A DNA stretch of 44,113 nucleotides from Prosthecobacter debontii (lineage in GTDB: Bacteria > Verrucomicrobiota > Verrucomicrobiia > Verrucomicrobiales > Akkermansiaceae). Under the pieces are notes generated by a model. It searched no databases and had not been told where the DNA came from. It saw nothing but the letters and a program-made list of their open reading frames with translations. Numbering within the stretch: the first letter of the stretch is position 1; each line of letters starts with the position of its first letter. The translations under genes and the position numbers were made by a program. Below, piece after piece: positions 32,378 through 39,559 of this stretch. Where the stretch lies: positions 1-44,113 of the forward strand of contig CAMBPB010000016.1 of NCBI GenBank assembly GCA_945869465.1, given 5' to 3'.

Positions 32378-33421
32378 TTAGCGAATGCCCATGAGGTGGC
32401 GCAGGATGTATAATTCAAGGGCTTCGTGATCGCGGGTGTCCCGGAGTTGTGCCACGAGCGCGTGGTCGAGCGTGCGCCACTTGTCCACCAGATGCAGGAA
32501 TAACTCGCGGCTGTTCTTCAAATGGTCGGTCACCGGACAACCGCGCTGGGTGCGCATGGCTTTCACATCCAGTCCGACGAATTCACCGCGGCGTCCGTAG
32601 CCGCCCTCCTCCAGCACGCGCACTTGGTTGAATGCGGCGCGCAGGTTCGCGGCACCGAAGTTCTTGTCCTGATCGTATTTCAAACCGTTTTGGTCGTTGA
32701 GGTGGACGCTCGCCAGCTTGTCGTGCGCCAGGGCGAAGGACATTTCATCGCTCGCATCCAACCCGGCTAGCACCGCGTGCGCGCTCTCGATGAGACCTTT
32801 GACCCGGGTGGGATCATTGGATGCGTAAGCCAGCGCAATCGCATGACCGATCGTTGGCACGTACGCCTGGTCGGTCGGTTCGTTAGGCTTTGGCTCGATC
32901 CAGATCTCGATCGTCGGGTCATAATCGAGCATGGCATTGAGCGTCTCCAAGAGCCGCTGATAGGCGAGTTTAGCGTCCTTGGCCTCACGGATGTAGGAGC
33001 CTTCACGCGCGAGCCAGAGCACGATGCCCTTGCAATCAATCGCCCGGGCGATGTCGATACACTTGCGGGTGCGGTCCCACGCATAGGCGCGGTCGGCTTG
33101 GCTGTTAGATGTGTAGGCGCCATCCGTCGTCTGCGGCGAGAACCACAAGCGTGGCGCGACGAATTCCGGCGTGAGTCCTTGATTGGCCAGCATGGTTTTG
33201 ACTGCGCCGGCCTTGGTGAGGATTTGCCCGGGAGACAGATCATCCATTCCCGGCACCACGTCGTCGTCGTGGAACTGCACGCCCTCAAAACCCAGGGGCC
33301 GGTAGAGTGCGAACTTCTCCTCGTGTGGGAAAGTCTTGCGGACATCCGGGCCGAAGGGATCCGCTCCTTCGCTGATGTTCCAGGGGCCAAATGAAAAACG
33401 ATAGGTTATGGGTGGGGTCAT
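32378..33421 (-). CDS. xylA: Xylose isomerase
   Basis: A 347-residue TIM-barrel isomerase that interconverts D-xylose and D-xylulose (and glucose/fructose to a lesser degree). The family motifs are present: the catalytic His in GFEGVQFHDDDVVPG (His51), the metal/Lys segment IEIWIEPKPNEP, and the second metal site in SVHLNDQNGLKYDQDKNFG. It lacks the N-terminal extension of the long class II enzymes. ATG 33421 begins directly at MTPPITYRFSFGPWN, which is the normal start of the class I sequence pattern. No xylulokinase is in the window. The role in pentose breakdown fits the polysaccharide theme of the region. Confidence 0.92.
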   Translation of the reverse strand: MTPPITYRFSFGPWNISEGADPFGPDVRKTFPHEEKFALYRPLGFEGVQFHDDDVVPGMDDLSPGQILTKAGAVKTMLANQGLTPEFVAPRLWFSPQTTDGAYTSNSQADRAYAWDRTRKCIDIARAIDCKGIVLWLAREGSYIREAKDAKLAYQRLLETLNAMLDYDPTIEIWIEPKPNEPTDQAYVPTIGHAIALAYASNDPTRVKGLIESAHAVLAGLDASDEMSFALAHDKLASVHLNDQNGLKYDQDKNFGAANLRAAFNQVRVLEEGGYGRRGEFVGLDVKAMRTQRGCPVTDHLKNSRELFLHLVDKWRTLDHALVAQLRDTRDHEALELYILRHLMGIR

Positions 33422-33641
33422 TGTGGTGGTGATGCTAGCACGCCAGCCCGCCCGCCGCTACCCCTATTGGCTGGCAAACGCTGGCACTTTGGTATCACGC
33501 CGGCCGGTTTGACCACCAAGTATTACTTCGCGATCTCCGGCGGGTTTCAGCTCCAAGGAGCGCCGAATCGCCGAATCGCCGAAGCCCATGCGCAGCGAAT
33601 GGAAAGCGGTTTACCACTCCTCATTGGCATACCATGGACGA

Positions 33642-33659
33642 GGCGGATCGGAGTCCGCC
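33642..33659. repeat. Small palindrome in an intergenic region
   Basis: GGCGGA and TCCGCC form a 6-bp inverted repeat separated by six bases, followed by CCTCC. It resembles the hairpin-plus-CTCC layout of the repeats at 3.4 and 28.2 kb but is weaker. It lies in the 290-base gap between the zinc-ribbon gene and xylA. Confidence 0.4.
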
Positions 33660-33711
33660 CCTCCTTGAGTGCTTGAGAAACGCCGGAAGGAATTCGTGAG
33701 TGACTGGGGGT

Positions 33712-34416
33712 TCAGTCTTCCACATACAAAATCCGGCCGCAATCCTCGCAGCGGGCGAGTTCCTTGGCGGTCTGGACGGCCACCACGGTGGAGGTTATGA
33801 GTTTCATGTGGCAGCCGCCGCATTTCCCTTCATCCAGCGGTGCCACGGCAACCCCGGCTTTGGACTTCATGAGACGAAGATAAAGTGGGAGAATCTCTTC
33901 CGAAACCTGGCTGGCGAGTTGTTCCCGTTCGGAGGAAACCTCGCGCCGTTCGGCTTCCAGGCGTTCCCGCCGCTGGGTGATCGAGGCGAGATCCTCCTCC
34001 ACCAATGTGCGGTCGTGGGCACGCACGGCTTCCGCCGCTTTCAACGCGCCGCGCAGCACGTCCATTTCTTCCATCAGTTCGAGCTCCCGGGTTTCCAGTT
34101 GATCCACTTCTTTTTCGTAGCGTGTGACTTCATGGCCGAGCGCCTGGTATTCCTCGTTTTTGCGGGTCTCGAATTGCTGGAGCTTCAGGCGTTGGATGGT
34201 CGTGCGGCGGGTTCCCACATCCAGTTCGAGGCGTTTCAGGCGCAGGTCGCAATCGACCACCGTATCGTGGGCCTTGGTGACGGCTTGCTCGTGGTTGGTC
34301 AATTTACCCTTTGCCCGGGCCTCGTCCAGCGGGAGTTTTTCAAGATCTTTCGCAAGCGCGAGCAAGCGGCGGTCCCGGTCCTGGAGAATCAACAACGCAC
34401 GAACATCAGCAAGCAT
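33712..34416 (-). CDS. Coiled-coil protein with C4 zinc ribbon (CdsZ-like)
   Basis: A 234-residue protein. Residues 1-165 form a long helical hairpin (LLILQDRDRRLLALAKDLEK, EYQALGHEVTRYEKEVDQLE). The last 50 residues carry a zinc ribbon with two CxxC pairs, GKCGGCHMKL and ARCEDCGRIL. This architecture is the widespread bacterial CdsZ/YacL-type 'zinc ribbon domain-containing' protein; in chlamydiae it is linked to type III secretion, elsewhere the role is unsettled. I chose ATG 34416 because the upstream extension adds a non-conserved Gly/Ala segment. A RarD-like transporter gene lies 87 bases upstream on the same strand. Confidence 0.82.
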   Translation of the reverse strand: MLADVRALLILQDRDRRLLALAKDLEKLPLDEARAKGKLTNHEQAVTKAHDTVVDCDLRLKRLELDVGTRRTTIQRLKLQQFETRKNEEYQALGHEVTRYEKEVDQLETRELELMEEMDVLRGALKAAEAVRAHDRTLVEEDLASITQRRERLEAERREVSSEREQLASQVSEEILPLYLRLMKSKAGVAVAPLDEGKCGGCHMKLITSTVVAVQTAKELARCEDCGRILYVED

Positions 34417-34503
34417 TGGTGTGGGGTAACCGCCCGCGCCGCCCGCGGCAAGCCCTTTGAGCGTGGTGACGCGAGCGAAGAGCAAGAACAGACGCTCGCG
34501 ACT

Positions 34504-35394
34504 CTAGCTCTTCGCTCCGCGCTCGCCGCTGAGCCCATCCACCGCATAAATTCCCACCGCCAGCCAAATGAGAGCGAACGACAGCAGGCGGGGACCGGTC
34601 ATCGGTTCGCCATAAAACTTCCAGCCGATGAAAAACTGCAGGGTCGGGCCGAGGAATTGCAGGATGCCGAGCGTGGTCAGTCGGATGTTCTGCACCGCGT
34701 GGCCGAAAAACACCAGCGGCAGCGTGGTGGCAAGGCCCGCCGCCACCACCAGCGCCGCGTTGGTCCAACTCCCGCCGAAGGCCGCTGCGGGATTGGCCGA
34801 ACTCATCACAAGCCAGGCAAGAGCGAACGGCGCGAGTAGGCCGGTTTCCGCAGTAAGTCCCACCCGTGACCCCAGCGGAGCTCGTTTTTTCACCACCGCA
34901 TACAACGAAAACGTCACCGCAAGAGTCAGCGCCACCCAAGGAAACCCGCCGATTGCCGGGATCTGAAGCGCCACGCCAGCCAGTGCCAGGCCGATGGCCG
35001 CGAGTTGCAGCGGCTTGTGCCTTTCCCCGAACCACAGGAATCCGAACAGCATGTTGAAGAACGGATTGAGGTAATAACCGAGCGCGCCCTCAAGAATCCG
35101 GCCGTTCAGGGTCGCCCAGACGTAAAGCAGCCAATTCGAGGCTAACAGGCAGCCGGACAGCAATTGCCATCCCGCCGCCCGCGGATTGCGCATGCCATCG
35201 AGCAGAAGCCTTCCTTCCCGCCGCCACGCCAGGATCCCCAGCAGAATGAGCAGCGACCAAAGCGTGCGTTGCGCCACAATTGAGGGCGGCGACAGGAAAT
35301 CGAGCTGTTTCCAGAACACCGGCAGAATGCCCCACAAGAAAAACGCGGCCACAGCGGCCAAAACTCCCGAGCGATTCCCATCCACGCCGGTCAC
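34504..35394 (-). CDS. rarD: RarD-like EamA-family transporter
   Basis: A 296-residue inner-membrane protein with about ten hydrophobic helices in two EamA repeats. The first repeat starts GVLAAVAAFFLWGILPVFWK and contains SPPSIVAQRTLWSLLIL, then NWLLYVWATLNGRILEGALG YYLN split across helices; the second has LQFLGPTLQFFIGWKFYGEP. The motif order WGILPVFWK, VAQR, NWLLYVWA, GYYLNPF and LGPTLQF is that of RarD. RarD was first tied to chloramphenicol sensitivity; the transported substrate is unsure. A GTG start at 35394 was used since no ATG fits. Confidence 0.88.
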   Translation of the reverse strand: MTGVDGNRSGVLAAVAAFFLWGILPVFWKQLDFLSPPSIVAQRTLWSLLILLGILAWRREGRLLLDGMRNPRAAGWQLLSGCLLASNWLLYVWATLNGRILEGALGYYLNPFFNMLFGFLWFGERHKPLQLAAIGLALAGVALQIPAIGGFPWVALTLAVTFSLYAVVKKRAPLGSRVGLTAETGLLAPFALAWLVMSSANPAAAFGGSWTNAALVVAAGLATTLPLVFFGHAVQNIRLTTLGILQFLGPTLQFFIGWKFYGEPMTGPRLLSFALIWLAVGIYAVDGLSGERGAKS

Positions 35395-35596
35395 GCTGGG
35401 CCACGATCATCCGGGAATGAAGCGCAAAGTGCCGAAGCCAGGGACCGATCCTCCGGGCGGTCCGCGAGCATGGGGCGTGCAGGCATGGAGAATGATAAGC
35501 TCGCTAGATCCGGCTGAAATTGGGTTTTGCGCTCTATTTGTGTGCGGCAGGAGTGGCCGGCAGCACTGAGACAAATCCGCGGTAGCGGTGCGCGGG

Positions 35597-36271
35597 TCAC
35601 CCGGCGATGATGGCCAGTCCCTGCTGTTTGAGGATTTCCAAAGCCGCGGCCACGCCGGATTCAATGGTGTGATGGGAGGTGTCGAGGATGACGGCGCCTG
35701 CGGCGACGACGAGCGGCGCGGCGGTTCTTTTGCTATCAGCGGCGTCGCGTTGGGCGATGGAATCGATCTGGCCCTCGTCGCCGCGGCGGGCGGCGCGCAC
35801 TTCTTCATCGGCATCGACGTAGATTTTGTATGGGGTGTCGGGGAAGACGACGGAGCCGATGTCGCGGCCTTCCATGACGATGCTGGCGTGCGCCAGGTAA
35901 CCACGTTGCAGATCGATGAGTTTTTCCCGAACTGCGGGGATGGCGGCGATCACTGAGACGTTGCCGTTGATGGCTTCGCCGCGGAGTTCGTCACCGGGGT
36001 CGATGCCGTCGATGGCGATGGTGGACATCATGCCGTCGCAACCGCATTGGATTGCGATGCGGTCTAGCAGACCGGCGACCGCTCCGGCGTCTTGGGGATC
36101 GATGTTTTCCTGGAGGACTTTCCAGGTGATGGCGCGGTACATGGCGCCGGAGTTGACCATGATGAGTCCGAGACGCATCGCTAACAGTCTGGCGAGGGTG
36201 CTTTTGCCGGAGGCGGCGGGACCATCGATGGCGATGGCGAAATGCGGGGCGGGGGAGGGGTTGGGAGTCAC
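35597..36271 (-). CDS. cmk: Cytidylate kinase
   Basis: A 224-residue kinase that phosphorylates CMP and dCMP for nucleic acid and lipid synthesis. The Walker A loop is AIDGPAASGKSTLARLL, followed by YRAITW, MEGRDIGSVVFPD with the nucleotide-binding Arg/Asp, and KIYVDADEEVRAARR in the lid region. GTG at 36271 was chosen because it overlaps the aroA stop (GTGA) and leads directly into the P-loop strand; a longer frame upstream is Arg/Pro-rich and overlaps aroA. The aroA-cmk order is common in bacteria. Confidence 0.92.
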   Translation of the reverse strand: MTPNPSPAPHFAIAIDGPAASGKSTLARLLAMRLGLIMVNSGAMYRAITWKVLQENIDPQDAGAVAGLLDRIAIQCGCDGMMSTIAIDGIDPGDELRGEAINGNVSVIAAIPAVREKLIDLQRGYLAHASIVMEGRDIGSVVFPDTPYKIYVDADEEVRAARRGDEGQIDSIAQRDAADSKRTAAPLVVAAGAVILDTSHHTIESGVAAALEILKQQGLAIIAG

Positions 36272-37620
36272 TCGCGGGAAACGGTTGGCAGGGTGAAATC
36301 GGCGGCGTTGGAGCGTTCGCGGCGGATGGCGTCGAGGTGGTGGGCGAAGCCGGGATAGGAGGTGTTCACGCAATCGGTGTTGCGGATGATGGTTTCCCCC
36401 TTGGCAAAAAGTCCGGCGATGGCGAAGGCCATGGCGATGCGGTGGTCGCCGAAGCTGTCGATTTGCGCGCCGTGGAGCGGATGGCCGCCGTCGATTTCCA
36501 TGCCATCCTCGAATTCCTGGACTTGGGCTCCCATGGCGCGGAGGTTGTCCACGACGGTGGTGATTCGATCGGTTTCCTTGACGCGGAGTTCGCGGGCGTT
36601 GCGGATGACCGTGCGTCCTTGCGCCAGGGCGGCGGCGACGGCGATGACGGGAATTTCATCGATGAGATTGGGGATCTCGCTTTCTAGCAGAGTGGTGCCT
36701 GTGAGCGGCGCACCGTGGATTTCGATATTGCCGATGGGTTCGCCGTCCGAGTGGTGGACGATATCGAGCATGTGGGCTCCCATGCGGCTGAGCACTTTGA
36801 GGATGGCGGTGCGCGTGGGATTGAGACCCACGTCCTTGAGCAGCAGGCGGGAACCGGGCAGTGCGGCGGCGGCGACGAGCCAGAAGGCGGCGCTGGAAAT
36901 GTCACCCGGCACGGTGAAATCGCAGGATTCGGGCATTTGGCCGCCGTAGATCGAGATCGCATTGCCGTCGCTGCGGGTGCTGACGCGGAACGATGCGAGC
37001 ATGCGCTCGGTGTGATCGCGCGTTTCGGCGGGCTGGATGACCGTGGTTTGGCCTTCGGCGAACAGCGCGGCGAACAGCACGGCGCTTTTCACCTGGGCGC
37101 TGGCGACCGGCATTTGATAGGAGATCGGGCGGAGTTTGGCCGGGTGGATGCGCATGGGGGCGCAACCGGCTGTTGCGCCGAGCGTCTCGATGTTCGCGCC
37201 CATTTGGCCGAGGGGCACGGTGATGCGGCCCATCGGGCGGGAGGAAAGCGAGGCGTCGCCATAGAGCTCGGAAGTGAATGGCTGGCCGGCGAGCAGTCCT
37301 GCGAGCAATCGCATGCCGGTGCCCGAGTTGCCGCAATCGATCGGCGCGGACGGGGCGCTGAGTTTCATCGATTGGCCGTGGATCCGCAGGTGGATTGGGC
37401 CGTAGCCGGCGAGTTCGTCGAGCACTTCATAGGATGCGCCCAAGGCCCTCATGGCGTTGAGGGTGTTGAGGCAATCCTCGCTGGGAAGGAAGTTGCGGAT
37501 GGTGCAGGTGCCGTTGGATAGACCGCTGAGGATGGCGGCGCGGTGGGACATGCTTTTGTCTCCCGGGACGCTGAATTCCGCGTGGAGTTTGGAAATGGCT
37601 GTGACTCGGAATTCCGACAT
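36268..37620 (-). CDS. aroA: 3-phosphoshikimate 1-carboxyvinyltransferase (EPSP synthase)
   Basis: A 450-residue enzyme of the shikimate pathway that joins PEP to shikimate 3-phosphate. The N-terminal PGDKSMSHRAAILSGLSNG and CGNSGTGMRLLAGLLAGQPF are the conserved substrate-binding segments; SSRPMGRITVPLGQMG, VKSAVLFAALFAEGQT, and the late RELRVKETDRITTVVDNL and GDHRIAMAFAIAGL complete the two-domain inside-out barrel. The sequence around NSGTGMRLL has Gly and Met where PEP binding occurs, as in ordinary enzymes. It lies 18 bases after tyrA and overlaps cmk, forming a tyrA-aroA-cmk operon. Confidence 0.95.
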   Translation of the reverse strand: MSEFRVTAISKLHAEFSVPGDKSMSHRAAILSGLSNGTCTIRNFLPSEDCLNTLNAMRALGASYEVLDELAGYGPIHLRIHGQSMKLSAPSAPIDCGNSGTGMRLLAGLLAGQPFTSELYGDASLSSRPMGRITVPLGQMGANIETLGATAGCAPMRIHPAKLRPISYQMPVASAQVKSAVLFAALFAEGQTTVIQPAETRDHTERMLASFRVSTRSDGNAISIYGGQMPESCDFTVPGDISSAAFWLVAAAALPGSRLLLKDVGLNPTRTAILKVLSRMGAHMLDIVHHSDGEPIGNIEIHGAPLTGTTLLESEIPNLIDEIPVIAVAAALAQGRTVIRNARELRVKETDRITTVVDNLRAMGAQVQEFEDGMEIDGGHPLHGAQIDSFGDHRIAMAFAIAGLFAKGETIIRNTDCVNTSYPGFAHHLDAIRRERSNAADFTLPTVSRE

Positions 37621-37638
37621 GGGAAGGGGCGAAACGGG

Positions 37639-38502
37639 CTAACTGGGCGGGTTGAGGAGATCGCGTTGATGTTTGGCGGAGGCCAGCCAATGTCGAGTCG
37701 CTTCTTGATCGGAGCTTTCGAGGTGGGCGAGGATCCCGGCGAGGTCGGCGAGGGTTTCACGCAGAGGGCCTAGCAGGGCCTCGCGGTTTTCGGTGAGGAT
37801 TTCCGCCCACATCTCGGGGTTTCCGGCGGCGACGCGGGTGGTGTCCCGCAGGCCGCCGCCGCCGAAGCGGCCATCGAGCGGGTTGTTCAAACAAACGCGG
37901 GCGGCGCTGGCGGCGACGATGTGCGGCAGGTGGCTGATCCGGGCGACCAACGCGTCATGGCTCGCCGCGCTCATCCACGAAGTGCGGCAGCCGACGCTTT
38001 GCCAGAACCGCTCCAAGGCCTCGGTCTTTGCGGCGGGTGCGTGTTCGTCGTTGGTGAGCAGACAGGCCGCGTTGCGAAACAAATCCGCGGCGACGGCGGC
38101 CAGGCCATTGCGTTCCGAGCCGGCCATGGGATGGCTGCCGATGAAATCCATCCCGCGTCCCGCAAGCAGCGGCGGGATGCTCAAGTGGGGCGCGCGTTTC
38201 ACGCTGCCGACATCCGTAACGACGCAGCCCGCAGGCAAGCCGGCATCCAAGGCTTGGGAAACCAGCGCCGCCATCGAGCCCACCGGCACAGCCAGCACCA
38301 GCAGATCGGTATCCTGGATCGCTTCCGCGAGACTGGCGGTGGCACCGGGAATTCCCCTCTGGCGCGCGGCGTTCACGGTTTCCGGTTTCCTCGCCCACAG
38401 CCGGATGCGGGGGGGCATGGCCAGATCGCCGAGGGCCAAGGCGAGTGATCCGCCGAGCAGGCCACTGCCGAGAATGGTAATGTTCGAGAAATCCGCGCTC
38501 AT
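37639..38502 (-). CDS. tyrA: Prephenate dehydrogenase
   Basis: A 287-residue NAD(P)-dependent enzyme that converts prephenate to 4-hydroxyphenylpyruvate in tyrosine synthesis. The Rossmann loop is ITILGSGLLGGSLALAL, followed by DLLVLAVPVGSM, VVTDVGSVKR and FIGSHPMAGSERNG with the catalytic His, then SHLPHIVAASAARV and GGGLRDTTRVAAGNPEMWAE. No chorismate mutase or ACT domain is fused. ATG 38502 fits directly in front of the Rossmann strand; a TTG two codons upstream is possible. First gene of the tyrA-aroA-cmk operon. Confidence 0.92.
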   Translation of the reverse strand: MSADFSNITILGSGLLGGSLALALGDLAMPPRIRLWARKPETVNAARQRGIPGATASLAEAIQDTDLLVLAVPVGSMAALVSQALDAGLPAGCVVTDVGSVKRAPHLSIPPLLAGRGMDFIGSHPMAGSERNGLAAVAADLFRNAACLLTNDEHAPAAKTEALERFWQSVGCRTSWMSAASHDALVARISHLPHIVAASAARVCLNNPLDGRFGGGGLRDTTRVAAGNPEMWAEILTENREALLGPLRETLADLAGILAHLESSDQEATRHWLASAKHQRDLLNPPS

Positions 38503-38504
38503 GG

Positions 38505-38541
38505 GCAAAAAAAGAACCGGGTCCAGTGGTCCGGCCCCGGT
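38505..38541 (-). terminator. Terminator between the lipoprotein gene and tyrA
   Basis: On the minus strand ACCGGG and CCCGGT form a 6-bp stem around a 14-base loop, followed by TCTTTTTTT (the A-run at 38505-38514 on the plus strand). It lies about 40 bases after the lipoprotein gene stop and just upstream of tyrA. Confidence 0.55.
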
Positions 38542-38581
38542 CGGTTTTCCTGAAAGAGGTTTTACCGGGAATCAGGGAGGA

Positions 38582-39013
38582 TCAGGGCACCCGAAAGTAT
38601 TTTTTCTCGGCGGCCGGATAGGTGGGGTCCTGCACCAGGGTGCCGCTCGGGATGTCGCGCACGTCCACCACCTTGTTGTTGTAGGGACTGAAAACGAAGC
38701 CTTCTTTCCCCGGAACCTTGTTGGCAAACGCATAGTCGGTGCGCTTGTTTTCTTTTCCGGCGGGTTCGGGCGGATCGACGGTGCGATTGGCCTGCTCCTC
38801 CGGCTTTTTGGTTTCCTCCTGTTTTTTCAGATCCGCCTCCGCCTTCTTCTTGGCCTCCTCCTGGTCCTTGAGCTTCTGTTGCTCGGGGGGGAGAGGCGCG
38901 GTTTTATCAGCGGTTTTGGTGACCTTTTTTTTCGGCGACTCGTTGTAGGGAACGCAGGAAATCATGGACACGCATACGACGGCGGCAAGTCCGGCGGAAA
39001 GGCGGAGGATCAT
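38582..39013 (-). CDS. Lipoprotein with a charged helical middle, unknown
   Basis: A 143-residue protein with a lipoprotein signal peptide (MILRLSAGLAAVVCVSMISC, lipobox Cys20). The mature protein begins with VPYNESPKKKV, then a long Lys/Glu/Gln-rich coiled-coil-like segment (LKDQEEAKKKAEADLKKQEE), and ends in a compact region with GFVFSPYNNKVVDVRDIPSG and QDPTYPAAEKKYFRVP. The YNNKVVDVRDIPSGTLVQDP end is a pattern I recall in small Verrucomicrobia lipoproteins of unknown role. It is anchored in a membrane, probably spanning part of the periplasm. ATG 39013 was chosen because the upstream frame is not signal-like. Confidence 0.75.
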   Translation of the reverse strand: MILRLSAGLAAVVCVSMISCVPYNESPKKKVTKTADKTAPLPPEQQKLKDQEEAKKKAEADLKKQEETKKPEEQANRTVDPPEPAGKENKRTDYAFANKVPGKEGFVFSPYNNKVVDVRDIPSGTLVQDPTYPAAEKKYFRVP

Positions 39014-39199
39014 GGCGGTGAGGAGGGGTGAAAGTTCGGTTGATGGGGTTGTTCCGGGGAACCAGAACACCCCGCGGATGATGCTCGTCTGGCCCGTCCC
39101 GTCAAGCAAGGTCATTGTTTCCCGAGACGGAATCCGGAAAAAACATCGGCACTCAAGCTTGCCGCCCGCTCGGAACCGGGGTGAGACTCCGCGCACGCC

Positions 39200-39415
39200 A
39201 TGCCGGACGCCACGATCCACACTCTCGGCCAGGTTTTGGAGAACCTGGGACCGGTGCTTTACCGCGTCGCCTTGCCCAACGGGAAAATCATCCTCGCCCA
39301 TTTGTCGAAACGTCTGACCGACGAAAAGGCGGCTTTTGCCCTGGACGACCGGATCTTGCTCGAACTCACGCCATACGATTTCGACACCGCCCGTATTCTG
39401 GGGCGCGCCGGGTGA
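39200..39415 (+). CDS. infA: Translation initiation factor IF-1-like protein
   Basis: A 71-residue OB-fold protein with the IF-1 pattern: a short N-terminal helix and strand (TLGQVLENLGPVLYRVALPN), GKIILAHLSKRLTD, then DRILLELTPYDFDTARILGR. In ordinary IF-1 the corresponding parts read FRVELENG, VLAHISGKMRKN, and VELSPYDLTKGRI. The acidic loop differs from the basic one of standard IF-1 (KAAFALDD for KNYIRILPGD), so it may be a divergent or second copy. IF-1 binds the ribosomal A site during initiation. ATG 39200 follows a GCACGCC leader without a clear Shine-Dalgarno site. It diverges from the lipoprotein gene. Confidence 0.75.
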   Translation: MPDATIHTLGQVLENLGPVLYRVALPNGKIILAHLSKRLTDEKAAFALDDRILLELTPYDFDTARILGRAG

Positions 39416-39559
39416 CCTGCCGTAGTGCCGCAAAAGGGGATAAAACGCGCCGCAAAGGTGTTTGCAACGGTGCAAGAACTGAAAGTGGAGGGGCGTAGTG
39501 CCGCGACAAGCCTTGCCGATACGCCATGGTCTATCGGATCGATTTCAGGAAATAGTCCA

